This document shows, in pieces, positions 33,824 through 45,578 of a stretch of 64,000 bases of DNA. The position numbers and the translations under genes are program-made. This stretch comes from Rhynchopus sp. YZ270_cl-10. Its lineage: Eukaryota; Euglenozoa; Diplonemea; Diplonemida; Diplonemidae. Within the stretch, counting starts at the first letter, position 1; every line of letters starts with the position of its first letter. The notes beneath the pieces are model-generated. The model searched no databases, was not told where the DNA came from, and saw nothing but the letters and a program-made list of their open reading frames with translations. Location: positions 806,001-870,000 of the forward strand of contig OZ037887.1 in NCBI GenBank assembly GCA_964035575.1, written 5' to 3'.

Positions 33824-34421
33824 GGCCGTTCGATAGTGAAGTTGGAATTCCTTCTGTCTCTATGTATGGCCTCTGACTGCCATTAAGAGTTGCATGTGCG
33901 TGCATGCCTGCTGCGAGCGTTGCTTTGTGCCGGAATGCGTTTGGAAAAAAGCAAGAAAAGAGTGATGCATCCTTCCCCCTCCCAATAAGATCCCCACAAA
34001 GGGTGGTGCGGATGATTGAAAAAGGAAAAAAAAGTCAAGCAAAAGATTGGAGGTGTGGATTTTTTTTGGCGATTTTTTTTTCCCCCCTACACATCTGGAT
34101 GGATGATCTCGGTGTACCATGTTTTCAAAAAAAAAATAAATCTTTTAAGTACAATAGCCTTCGGGCGACATTGAGCACAGATCCTGCACTAGCAGGTGAT
34201 TGTCGACACAACAAAAAAATAATGCAAAATGATATAGAAATGACATTCAGGATGAGACGGGTAAAAATAAGAAAAGCAAAAAAAGGGAGGGAAAAAAGAG
34301 GGGGAGGCAATTTCTTTTTTCTTCTTCGTCTCCGCAAGCTGTTGTATGCTTTCACTGAGCACTGGTGTTTATGTGAAAACGGTAGGCAAGCTAGCAGGGT
34401 ACCCACCCGCTTATTGTGTAG

Positions 34422-34459
34422 ATGACTAAGCATGAGAGGCTTCTAGTCATCTTATAAAC
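34422..34459 (+). repeat. Hairpin repeat, family A
   Basis: GATGACTAAGCATGAGAGGC then TTCTAGTCATCTTATAAACC and a T-rich tract. Confidence 0.65.
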
Positions 34460-35366
34460 CCTTTTCTTCTTTTTCTTTTTCTTTCAATTTTGTTTTTCTA
34501 TTTCCTATTTTGTCAAAGAGCTTGAGCGAGAAAAAACCCCGTCCCTCCCCTCCAAAAAAATCCCAAAAAAAAGGTCGCAGGGAAAAGATAAAAGGCGCTG
34601 TTAAACAGCTGCAGTATTTGACCTTCCCCCCCCAAAAGAGGAAAATAAAAAAAAAAACAATAGTTTTAAAAAATAAAGTATCTAGAAACAGAAGGATGAT
34701 GCAAGGAAAACTGCGAGCATATTCTTGGTTGTTGGATTCGATATGACAAGCGGAGAACTGATGCTTGTATCCACAGAGGCGTTATGTGACTCTCAACTAC
34801 CTTTTGCAGGCGGAGGAAACGTCTTTGGAAAGTGTGTATGCAGCGCGAGGTATTATTCATCTTCAAAAATGCTTGGAACGCCCCGGAAGGGGGTTATTTT
34901 GAGTTTTTTTTTGAGTTCGGTTTGTCTGGAAAGGAGTACAGAAACCTGCAACACACTGCACCGGTTTTGCATTTTCCAAGAAAACGATGAAAACAAAAAA
35001 AGCAGTTCTGGCAACATTCCAAAACACTGCGGAAAACTTTCGCGGAAACTAGACCTGACACTGAAAGGGCTGTGCAGGCTGCATCAGTTGGCAAGCAGTA
35101 TCTTTTTTTCCACCCTGACTGCGGGAGAAGCGAAAAAAAAATACACAGAATACAACAAACTCTGCCAAGAAGCGCTGTTTAATCCGTCCCCCCATTTCCC
35201 CTTTTATTTCTCCCCTGATACTAGCTTCTAATATAAATACAAAACAAAGCAACCTCCATTTCTCTTTTTTCTGTTTGCGAAACTTCACACAGGCCTATCC
35301 TGTGTTCGCAATGATCCTTTCATTCATCTGGCTGAGTGCAGCGGGAGTAGCACCCATATCAGAGGT

Positions 35367-35480
35367 AAACCACGAAATGGATTGTAGGACTGCATGGTTT
35401 GGGGTTCCACCCCACGGTACACCCGGTCATTGTACCAAAGGTACACTGTTCACGAGAGGGCTGTTATATTTCAAGGTGTG
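35367..35480 (+). repeat. Short dispersed repeat, family C, extended copy
   Basis: ACCACGAAATGGATTGTAGG, GCATGGTTTGGGGTTCCACC, GGTACACTGTTCACGAGAGG and GCTGTTATATTTCAAGG occur in order. This links the GCATGGTTT and CACGAGAGGG motifs that occur separately elsewhere into one unit. Confidence 0.6.
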
Positions 35481-35725
35481 GCTGAAAGGGGGTGCTATTT
35501 TTTGTGCTATTTTCTGCTATTTTGGGGTCGTAGGCCACACCAAAATTTCTCCTTTTCTTTTTCCTCCGAGAAAAACCATATAGACCAATAAAGTGCTCCA
35601 AGGAGGATTCGATAAAGCTGCGAGAAGCATTTCCCCTTCTTGCGTCCTCCTTTTTTAACGAGACTGCACTTTCCTTCAACTGCTCTTTCTTTCTCCACCC
35701 CCCCTTCCCCCCTCACACTCCATTA

Positions 35726-35766
35726 GGGTGACTAAGCGCACGGCTTAGGTTCATCTTACCAAATCC
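35726..35766 (+). repeat. Hairpin repeat, family A, directly upstream of the PARP start
   Basis: CTAAGC-GCACG-GCTTAG keeps a perfect stem with a shorter loop, followed by GTTCATCTTACCAAATCC. It ends seven bases before the ATG of the PARP fusion, so it lies in the 5' leader. Confidence 0.7.
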
Positions 35767-35773
35767 TTTAATA

Positions 35774-38700
35774 ATGGCGTTTCCTCGGTATTTTAGTGAC
35801 CCAATGTCTTCATCGGATCCTGAGAAGGAGCAGAAGGTGTTGAGTGGAGGGTCCTACTTGGTGGAGGTGGGGGCTAGCGAGGCGAGGGAGGTGTTGGCGT
35901 TGTTGGAAAGCCTTGGGGGGAAACGGTTGTATGCTGTCTCTGGTGCGGCGGAGTGTGTTCTGACGTCTCCGCACGCCGTTCGGCAGAAGCAGCAAAGACA
36001 TAAGCTGGACCGCCTCGCCTCTCGTGGCGTCCCTCTCGTCTCTGGCCTCGCATGGCTCAAACAATGCGCAAAAGAAAACCGAAAGGTGCCCCACCGTCTT
36101 CTCGACCTTCCACCCCTCCCTGCCACGCCAAAGAGGCAGTACACCATCAAGACACCGTCTCCTGCGACTGTCGTTGAGAAGAATGTTCATGAACAGTTTC
36201 CTTCTGTTCCTATTATCTTTGAAGACGATGAAGAAGAAGAAGAGGAGGAAGCAGAACTCCCCTCTTGCCCCACCGAAGCTCAACCAGAAGAGGTGCAGCC
36301 AACGGGGCTTCCAGAAGGAGCTTCAGGGGGGTATAAACTGGCAAGAGATGGACCAAGCAAGCCGGCGAAGGTGAGAGGAGGAGGAAACGTCCGTCCTGTG
36401 ACAGACGCAGAGCACTGTGACCTTGCGGTTACCTTGCATGATTATAGGGTGCTGCAGGCGTGCGACATGAAGGAAAACAAAAATAAATTTTACGTCATGG
36501 AGTTGGTGACCAGCGGAAAGACCTACAAGATCATCACCCACTACGGTCGGACCGATGATTTGGAATTGGTGCCCGGAAGCGGCCGCCGGGAGGTACGGAT
36601 GTTTGCGGACCTCGACTCCGCAACGCAGTACTTTTCGCAGCTCTGCACAGAAAAGTTTGTCGTGAAGGGGTACCGTGATGTGAAGCTGCTGACGTGCTCT
36701 GTGGGGTCGAAGAAGCTGCAGGAGGAGATCAACGCAAAGGGCGCACTACAACAACCACAGCAACAGCAGCAAGCACCACAGGACCCTGCACACAAACACG
36801 TCCTCGAGCTGGTCGACATGCTGTACGCAGAGGCGAACAGCTCGCTCTCTGCTATCCTCTGTGCAACCATCACCGACCGTGGCATTGCGACACCCCTTGG
36901 TGTGCTTGCCCCAGCACAGCTCACTGGTGCAGAGAACGTCTTGGACAGACTTGAAGCATTGGTAAGAGGGGGCGGTGTTGCAAAGAGTGAGATGCAGAAG
37001 CTGAGTTCCGAATTTTTCACGTACGTGCCTCACAGACTGGGGCGGTTCATTGGGGAGAACTCTGTGAAGGTGATGGACTCCGTCGAGCAGATTGCGGAGA
37101 AGCGTGAGTTGTTGCAGCAGATGCAGGATATGAACTCAGTCAGCTCTGTCGTCGGCAGTGCGGCTGCGAACAAATACCGGGCGCTTGGCTGTGAGATCAC
37201 AATGCTGAACAACGCAGTGGAGGAGTTCCGCACTGTGGCGAAGCTGGTGCAGGGGCAGAAGCGGAAGCAGCACAACAACCAGGTACAGCTTGTCCGCGCC
37301 TTTCGTGTGAAACGCAAGAATGAGGCAGCGCGCTTCCGCCAATCCCTTCCGAACCGTACCAAACTTCTTCACGGTGCAAAACCAGGTAACTTCGTTGGAA
37401 TTCTCTCTCGTGGTCTCCTCCTCCCGAAGACGCTTGAAACCGTTGGCGGATCGCGGACCAATTTTGGATGGCTTGGTTCTGGTGTTTACTTCGCTGATGC
37501 GTCGTGCACGTCGGGTAGGTACTCACTTCCTGCTGCGAATGGGAAATGCTACGCTATGGTGGCGACTGTTGCGCTTGGTGCCGTGAAGGTTTCAACAGAG
37601 CTGATGTCGCACCTGAGCGAGGCGCCTGCTGGCTTCAACACCGTCAAGGGTCTTGGCAAGGAGATGCTCGGCAACCCCGAACAGTCCGCCTTCGTCGACA
37701 ACGAGTACGCGGTATACGACCTTGCGCAGTTCACGCTCGACTACATCGTGGAGCTGCAGTACAAGGAACGCCTGCCGCCACCCATCCAGATCGCCCCGCC
37801 TACTGTCGAGGCTGTCAAGCCGGAGGGCCCCGTGCAGCCGACAGAGCCATTCCCCTTTGCAGTCAAGAAGGCGACCTTTGCAGTCAAGAAGGCGAAGGTG
37901 AAAGAAGAGGTGCAAGGGAGGAGGCCGGTAGAGGATGACGAGGACGAGGTGGAGCAGCCTGTGCCGGCAGGAAAGGGCCTCGACCAGAAGCTCTCCGAGA
38001 TGAAGGAAGGTCTCATGCTTGAGATCTGCCAGCGCTTTGTGACGAAGGAGGACCTTGCGAAGTTGCGGGTGGATTTGGAGCGTGGGGGGCAAGGTGGTCG
38101 TGGTGGTGGTGGCTTCGGCTCAGGAAGTGTCCCGGGTGCAGGAGGTGTAGGAGGTGGTGGCTTCGGCTCAGGAGGTGGCGGTGGATCCACTGGGTTTGCA
38201 GCACCTGGTTCTGGCGGCTTTTTTGGAGGTGGTGGTGGCTTCGGGGCTCCTTCCGGCAACAATCAAGGATTTGGACCCGCTGGGTTTGCAGCACCTGGTG
38301 CTGGCGGCTTCGGTTCGGGAGGTGGTGGTGGCTCCGTTGGGTTTACCCGTGGTGGCTTCGGCGCTCCTTCCAGTAACAACCAAGCATTTGGATCCGCTGC
38401 GTTTGCAGCACCTGCTGCTGGCGGCTTCGGTTCGGGAGGTAACCCCTTCGGCTCAGGAGTCGGTTTTGTTAAGAAAACATCACCTAAGAAAACTGGCTTT
38501 GGCATTGCACCGGCTGCGACTGGGTTCGCGGCACCTACCCCTTCACCTGCACCTGCCGGATTCGGGGTATTTGGGGGACCCCGGACCCGAGGCCGCTCTG
38601 TTCCTATACCCCCAGTGAAGCAGTGGGGACAGAAGAAGAAAGCGAAGTCGAAGTCGGTCCCTGTGAAGCGATGTGGCAGAGGCCGCGGCCAGGTGCAGAA

Positions 38701-41700
38701 GATTGAGTTGAGCGAGGCAGCACACCCGCCACCCATGAACGGCATCGGCGTGGAGGTGGCTGACGTCAACGCGGAGGAGCGCAGGCTGCGCGAGGAGTAT
38801 GCACAGGGCGTGACGCACGACAGGTACAAGCTGCTCATGGACGTCTACGCCCACGACGTGCTGCCCCACTTCACACACCAGCATCATTCACCTGAGGAAG
38901 CTACCTTTGCGAAGGTGTTAACGCAATACGTGAAGCCCTCAAAACCGGGCACCTCATGCGTCGTCTCCGAAGCGCAATTCAAAGACAACCTGAGCACGAT
39001 GATGCAGGGACAGCTCGACGGGCTTGACTGGGACAACGTCTTCCTTGCTGGGGGGTGTGTCCTTGGTGCCATGCTGCCGTCGGATGCGGGCTGTGGTGAT
39101 GCCTTCCGTGGCGCGGACATTGATCTGTTCATGTACGGCATCGACACAGACGAGGAGGCACGGACCAAGCTTCGCCACATCATCGACACTGTGCAGGCCA
39201 ACCGCAAAAAGCAGGATGGAAAACGCCAGACCACCAAGGGGAAGTGGGGGCACTGGTCAAAGAGGCCGGACTGGGACATCCTCAGAACGCCTCATGCAGT
39301 CACTATCGTTGGGATGCACCCCTTCAGACATGTTCAGATCGTTTTGCGTATGTATCAATCGCCGTCGGAGGTGTTGGTTGGGTTTGACGTGGATTCCTGC
39401 ACTGTGGGGTACAACGGGCGCGCCTGGGCGAACCCACGTGCCTGCCGTGCGCTCTGCAAGAGGATGAACACTGTTGACATCACCCGCCGCTCTCTCACCT
39501 ACGAAGTGCGTCTCGCGAAGTACTCCCGCCGTGGGTTTGCTGTCGGCATTCCAGGCGTCGACCTCACGCAGGCAGCGCCCTCGCCGCTCGTTTCGTCCAA
39601 GGCTACAGTAGGCCTGCACAAACTGCTTCTCCTCGACAGGGAGCAGGATCTGTACCTCAGGAACCACCCAAAGCAAGTTGAAAATGCGCCGCTCTTCGGC
39701 GTGAAAGGGAAGAAGAAGAGCAAGCTCAAGAGCAAACGCTTCCGTTTCCATCAAATGGGCAAAAGGGAGGATTGGTCCGGCACCGACGAGGAGGAGGCCT
39801 GCGACTACAGCAACGTGCTGCTGCCGTACGGCCCTGCGTGGCAGTCGTGGCAGCTTGAGACAATGATGCAGAAGCGCGACAAGGCGCAGTACTTTGCACA
39901 CCCGGACCATTTGCACAGACACATTGCTGTGTCCGGACCTCGCGCATTGGAGGGCCTCTCTTCTTGGTGCGCTGTGTGCTGTGGCGGGAGCAAGCGCCCT
40001 GCCTGGCAGCCCGACAGCAAAGAAGACGCCTCGAAGTACGTCAGCGGGCCACCTGTGTGGATGCGCAACGACCCTGGCAGGCAGCTCATGACCGGCTCCT
40101 TCCACCCCGTCACCGATGAACACTGGGCACGCGGGGTCGAGGTTTGCAACAGCGACCGCGACGACACACGCACCTTCTTCCACAACGGCGTATCCGACGC
40201 CGACTGGCGGCAGCACGCCTTGGGGACCGGCCCCATCTGCGCACCCACCAGACCCGCCCTTCCGCCCGCCTCACCCAAGAAGAAGTCCCCACCAAAGCAT
40301 GCGCCAACCACATCCTCACCCACCCCAACACACCCTGGCGAAGGTATCGTGGGCTATGCATCTGGAGAGGTGGTGACCGACAGGGTGTCACGCCTTGTGG
40401 TGTTCGACGTCTTCTCGATCATGCAGGCGAACGGTACGCTCAAGTACGCTAGAGACCGCATCGACAAGGAGCTGCGCGGTGGCGCGAAGGTTGCTTTGAT
40501 GGGACACTCTCTTGTCAACGAAAAGCACCTTCGGGGGATGTGCGAGCTGGCCTTTGAGCAGTTCCCCTGCATTGCTGCGGTGTACTCCATGGATAAGGAG
40601 CTGTGGAACGCACTGCCGCACCCTGCGGTGCACAACGTCTTCAAAAAGCGCTACTGCACTGCCCAGACAGACGAGGTCATCTACGTCGGCGAGCAGGCCC
40701 GCGAATACCACGACACACACTACCGCTTTGCAATCAACTGCGGCTTCTCCTTCGAAACCCCCGAGGAGTTCTTCAACGGCGCAAACCCTGCAGTAAGGCC
40801 CGGTCGCAAATTCGACCCACGCAGCTTCGTGGACAACACGACAATCAAACGCTGGATGCCGGTCCACCCGGGCGACCCGAAGCGGACCCTCCCCGACTTC
40901 ATGGGGGATGCAGAAGGCACCCCATGGCTGGTGCTCCTCATAGGCCGTCCGGGTGCTGGGAAGTCCTCCTTCCACAGACGCTATCTGTCGCCAAAGGGGT
41001 TTGCATATGTCAACCGTGACACCCGTCTTGGCATGGACGTGGCAGAGCAGAGCGTGCTCATGGGCTGCTCGGTCACGATCGACAACATGAACAACACAAA
41101 AGAAGCCAGGCGGCCGTACATCGAGCTTGCAAAGGCGTGTGGGTTTAAGGTTGCTGTTGTGCATATCGAGACGCCAAGGGTATGTGAGAGGGCAGAGGCA
41201 GAGGAGAGGGGTGGGGCGTCCATCAAATAGGGTCACACCGCAGTCTGTCACATTTTTTTCAGTCGGTGTGCGAGAGTTCGGTGGAAGGACCCAAAGGAAT
41301 TTTTTTTCAATCCCGAAATCTATATTTTTTCAACTGTGAAGGCAATGTGAGGCAACACCTCTAGGGGGGGGCTATTTAATCCACAGGTAACTGGACATAC
41401 TAATGTAAGGGTTATCACATATCAAAAAAATCCCCTTAACAATACAGGAAATTGCGTCGCACATGAACGCACTGCGCCCATGGAGTTCGTGCGGTGTGGT
41501 GAAGTCCATCCCAACCATTGTCTACACAAAATACGACAAAGACTTTGAAGCACCTACGGAGGAGGAGGGTGTGGATGAGGTATGTCAGGATAAGGGGTGA
41601 CACTGAACGAACAGATTATCAAAATTAACAAAAAAACACAACAGATTGCGAACCTGCCGTTTATCCCCGAATTCGACACTCCGTTGGAGGAGAAGTTTTT

Positions 41701-41716
41701 CTTCATGTTGCCTTGA
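35774..41716 (+). CDS. PARP / nucleotidyltransferase-like / PNKP fusion protein (three exons)
   Basis: Exons are 35774-41179, 41448-41579 and 41645-41716, with phase 0 introns (GTATGT...ACAG, 268 nt; GTATGT...ACAG, 65 nt). The protein is about 1869 residues. In order: a BRCT-like domain (about 20-112); WGR (about 205-312, FYVMELVTSGKTYKIITHYG); PARP regulatory helices (about 335-495); PARP catalytic domain (about 502-665) with the histidine in LLHGAKPGNF, tyrosines in GSGVYFADAS and GRYS, and glutamate in DNEYAVYDLAQ; a G/FG-rich linker (about 770-940); a nucleotidyltransferase-like domain (about 1028-1262, AGGCVLGAML and GADIDLFMYG); a degenerate PNKP phosphatase (about 1539-1672, FDVFS in place of DxDGT); and a PNKP kinase (P-loop GRPGAGKSS at about 1723, then YVNRDT and IDNMNN). 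Exons 2-3 supply the PNKP C-terminus (FEAPTEEEGVDEIANLPF). Predicted role: poly-ADP-ribosylation at DNA breaks with 5'-end phosphorylation in one nuclear polypeptide. Confidence 0.88.
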
Positions 41717-41867
41717 GCAAAGGAAGGCGGCGAAGGCAAGCAGGGCTTTGTTACCATCGCAAAACCGATTAGAATGTACGGCTGTGTCCGAGCACAAGAG
41801 TCTCAGGTTCAGCTTACAAAAAAAAAAATTTCCTTTTACCTTTTCACATTCTCTTTTCCCCCCCAGT

Positions 41868-41922
41868 ACCTGCGTCCGCCAATGCACGGTGAGGCGTTTG
41901 TACTTTCACCTTCCCCTTTTTT
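41868..41922 (+). repeat. Family B repeat, abutting a family A hairpin
   Basis: ACCTGCGTCCGCCAATGCAC, then GGTGAGGCGTTTGTACTTTC and ACCTTCCCC. The family A hairpin begins within ten bases of its end. Confidence 0.6.
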
Positions 41923-41924
41923 CT

Positions 41925-41964
41925 AGGTGACTAAGCATGAGAGGCTTAGGATCATCTTATAAAC
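41925..41964 (+). repeat. Hairpin repeat, family A
   Basis: CTAAGC-ATGAGAG-GCTTAG keeps a perfect stem. It is followed by GATCATCTTATAAAC and a T-run, about 210 bases after the PARP fusion stop. Confidence 0.75.
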
Positions 41965-42705
41965 TTTTCTTTTTTTTTTGCTTCTATTTTTATCCAATTT
42001 GTGTAATGGAGCATTCATTTTCTCATATGCACAACATTTTTGCATACCCGTGTGAACGTGTCCCCTTCGAAGCACGGCAAAGGCAAAGGCAACAGGTGCT
42101 ATTTGCACCGTTTTAAAAAAATGAGGACATTTGAGCCATTTGTTTCTAAAGAAACAGCATGATAGTCGTGAGGGAATTCATGTGATGTAACATGGTGCTT
42201 CTCTTCCAACGTTGGGCGGTGCTGTCAGGCTGGAATAAAGAAAACAGCAATAGAGTTAGAAGACGTCCAGCAAAAACAAAAAAATAGTGGAGTTCATCCT
42301 CGGGTGTCTACACTATACAACCAAATTTTCAAAACAAAACAAAAAAAATGCAGCTATTCCCACGAACCCTCCCCCTCCCCAGAGATGATGTCCACACTGT
42401 TCCAATTATCACAAATAAAATAATGATGTGCGCCGTGTGTAAAACTTTCATGTCTGAACGCACAGATGTGTGGTAGGCACAGCTGGCCAATGGAACGAAT
42501 TTGTTGGTGTATTTTTCCTTCTCACGTGCCTTCCAAAAAATACTATGCACGTTTATCAACTTCGCTTTTAAAAAAACTATTCTAAGATTGTGTTATCTAG
42601 TCTCCCGCTAGAGTCATCGACACACTACACGTTGGGCCTATTTCTTTGCTAGCTTACAGTTTTCCCCCAGGTACGCACCACCCAAATTGTGCAAACACTC
42701 TGGGG

Positions 42706-42772
42706 GGTTCGGTAACCCGCGGAGTTTTTAGTGCCAGCCCCAGAGGCGTTTGCACTCTCAACTTCACCTTTT
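42706..42772 (+). repeat. Short dispersed repeat, family B
   Basis: GGTTCGGTAACCCGCGGAGT, then CCAGAGGCGTTTGCACTCTC and AACTTCACC, followed by a T-run. Confidence 0.6.
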
Positions 42773-43008
42773 TTTTTTATATACATGATTGCATGCAATG
42801 CAAGGAAATTGAACACCGCGCTCCAACCCCCTTTTTTTTCCTATTCTGGGGCGGGTTGGAGTAGAGCCGCATTTCACCGACAGGTCGAGGTGTGTGCGTT
42901 TCACCACAACCTCTCCCTTTTTGTCTTTATTGTCTTTATTTTGTTTTATTTGCGTGGGGGAAAACACAAAAAGGGTAGGGGCGCCGGTTTCAATTTTTTA
43001 CAACCTAG

Positions 43009-43107
43009 GTTACAGTGGGGCGCAATATTTCGGGGGCGCATAATTGTAAGTAAAAATTGGATGTACCCATAATTAGGTGCACCCGTAATATAGCGCCCCA
43101 CTGTAAC
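43009..43107. mobile_element. Small inverted-repeat element (99 bp)
   Basis: GTTACAGTGGGGCGCAATAT at the left and ATATAGCGCCCCACTGTAAC at the right form 20-bp arms with one mismatch. Internal GTACCCATAATTAGGTGCAC-type sequence adds partial pairing. It is a noncoding MITE-like unit. Confidence 0.75.
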
Positions 43108-43666
43108 TGTCATGAGATGCCTTTTGTATTTCAAGTTTTCTCTCAATCATACCTCCTTTTTTTAGCCCAGATCACATAAACAATTCGTTGCTGTTTAATA
43201 ACAGAGGCAAATATGCCAAGCTGATATCAGGGTGGTGCAGGTGGCTTATTGTGCGATGCCGTAGAGAGAGTCACCACACCATAAATATTGACGGAAAAAA
43301 AAAAATATAGTGGAGCACACTCTAGGCTGGCTACACTAATACAACCAAGTTTTCAAAAATATGAAAAGTCTCGTTTTAATAGCACTCTTCCAAAAAACGG
43401 GAAGATTCCAATTTTCCACTAAAAAAACACCCCCCATGTCTGTCTCGGCAAGGGAGATCACTTTTAGAATACTCTTCTCTTTGTCACGTTCACTGGGGGG
43501 GGGGGTTTTCCCCCTGGTGACATTTTTTTTTTTGTTGTGAAAAATGTGTTCTTCCCTGAGGGCATTATTATTTTGACTTTACCCCCTCTAACCTTCCTCT
43601 CCAACCCCACGTCTACAAAACTATCAAGATTAAACAGAGCACAAAGCACTTTCAAAATAAACAAAA

Positions 43667-45578
43667 GGGTGAAAGTCAAATGTATACACATATACACAGG
43701 GTTATAGTCAGATCTATACACTCATTGTATATACAATTGTCAATTGTACATACAATTGTATAGAAATTGTATAGATCTGACTATTTGATGTACAATCCCA
43801 ACTTTTTTTATAGTCAGATCTATACAATTTATGTACAATCCCAGTATACACTAGGTCGTACACAAATTGTATAGATTTGACTATACAAAAGTCAGATCTA
43901 TACAATTTTTGGATTGTACACTCGAGGGAGATTGTACACGCCATACCCAGGTACCCAGGTACCCAGGTACCCAGGTACCCAGGTACCCAGGTACCCAGGT
44001 ACCCAGGTACACGGTACACTGGATACAAGGATAAAAGTCGTGAAAGAGCAACCACAGCCAACCCGCCAGTCACTGAGAAGTGACCAGACAGTCCACTTGA
44101 CAAACACAAAAGTGTTCCGTCGCGTGGGGCATTCATGCACTGAGGAGATAATGATCCAACAATTCACAAGAAAACATTACTTAACCTACTGCTGGAAATT
44201 GCCAGGTCGTAGTAACACACAAAGTGTGCCTCCGTTCGGGAATATCGGAGTTATAGAGTCCTAAAAGGCCTCTGCCGCTAGTCAAGGTATAACCGAATGA
44301 ACGGCCCAAGACCCCCGTGGAGAAGTTAAATGTTGTAATGATTTCAAGTAAAATGCGAGCACTGTCTTACCCTCCTCAATGCATGGTGGAAGATGTCTTT
44401 CACAACAAATATCCTGTACCCAGGTACCCAAATTCCCAAACCCACGCAGTGGAACATGACCGCAAGTGTGAGTGACCCACACATGAGGGAATGCGACACT
44501 ACGCAAAATTTACCACCAGACCCTGTCTTCGTGCACCTGAAGTACAACGCCGCAGACAGGCCAAACATGCGTTGGACTCAGAGGAATGCCCGCTGTGCAG
44601 GTATCAAACATGAGAACAACTCCCAGCAACAAGGGGCGCCTTTTGGCGGGCGTTGTTGAGGGTGTTTGGGGTGCAAAGTTTTCCACAATTTTGATGCGCG
44701 GGTACAGAAGTGTTGTCTTGTTCTTTCATCTCTAGGAATGTAAATGTCAATCGCGTTTAACTACCACGAGGGCTTGTTCAGTGAACCCACAAGGGGTCGA
44801 AGGGGGTTGGTTATCCCGTATCTATCAAAGGTTGTGTCGACCAGGCGAATCCACTATGTTACGCTGTACGTTGTTAAATCCGAAGAAATAACGCTTTAGC
44901 AGCCGCAGGAAGTTTATTAAAAAGAGTGCCTCACGCTACACAAACCACCACCCGCAATTGACTTAGATGTTATAACAAAGAGAATTCAGAACAAAACAAC
45001 ACCCTGCCCCATACACACTAAATTGTCATGCTTTAAGAGCATGCCTGGGCCAAAATTACTATGACGAAAAGGCAACAAGACCACCCACAAGGAGTGTGAA
45101 ATGTGCGCTGGTTTTCTGGGGGAACGCAATATTTTCTTGTGTCTAGTCCTCCGCAAGCAGAGGATAGACTTTCCGGAAGGTTTCCAAAGTCGAATTTCTT
45201 GCACTAGCTATGCTCCCTGGGTTAAATGGCAATAGCAGTGACTGACTTCTGAGAAAAATCGGGTGTGCGAAACCCAATTTCCATTTTTTGTGTATAGTCC
45301 TGTAGGGGTGGGTGTGTGTGTGGGTAGGTGGGTAGGTGGGTGGGTGTACTCTAAACTGTTTTCCACTATGGGTAGGGATTTGTGTACGACCTAGTGTATA
45401 CTGGGATTGTACATAAATTGTATAGATCTGACTATAAAAAAAGTTGGGATTGTACATCAAATAGTCAGATCTATACAATTTCTATACAATTGTATGTACA
45501 ATTGACAATTGTATATACAATGAGTGTATAGATCTGACTATAACCCTGTGTATATGTGTATACATTTGACTTTCACCC
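43667..45578. mobile_element. MULE-like nonautonomous transposon 2 (1912 bp)
   Basis: It has the same termini as element 1 (GGGTGAAAGTCAAATGTATA), with inverted repeats of about 200 bp, and a perfect 9-bp duplication TAAACAAAA (43658-43666 and 45579-45587). The core carries eight CCCAGGTA units against three in element 1 and otherwise differs by few substitutions, so both moved recently. The frame ending at 44659 (DPVFVHLKYNAADRPNMRW) and the minus-strand frame 44986-45204 (QEIRLWKPSGKSILC) are open. No transposase domain is recognised, so mobilisation presumably used a transposase encoded elsewhere. Confidence 0.92.

Larger units (their letters stand above)
33824..35725. other. Intergenic spacer, repeats only
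   Basis: No supported gene. It holds a family F fragment near 34160, a family A hairpin (34422), a family C copy (35367-35480) and a degenerate family B piece (about 35600-35690). Short frames (for example 34725-35231) are low-complexity. Confidence 0.5.
41717..43666. other. Intergenic spacer with short repeats
   Basis: No supported gene. It contains family B (41868, 42706) and family A (41925) copies, a small inverted-repeat element (43009-43107) and a family C fragment fused to the end of that element (about 43100-43140). Confidence 0.5.

Noticed and set aside
35774-41716. PARP fusion as vault PARP (PARP4)
   Set aside because: A BRCT plus PARP layout suggests it, but vault PARP lacks a WGR domain and has VIT/vWA domains. 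Here WGR is present and VIT/vWA are absent.
43941-44012. CCCAGGTA direct repeats considered as a CRISPR-like array
   Set aside because: The units are contiguous 8-mers without spacers, inside a eukaryotic transposon. A minisatellite, not CRISPR.
44393-44659. Transposon-core frame as the cysteine-rich end of a piggyBac-type transposase
   Set aside because: A few residues (RPNMRWTQRNARC) are reminiscent, but piggyBac duplicates TTAA while these elements show 9-bp duplications, and the cysteine pattern is incomplete.
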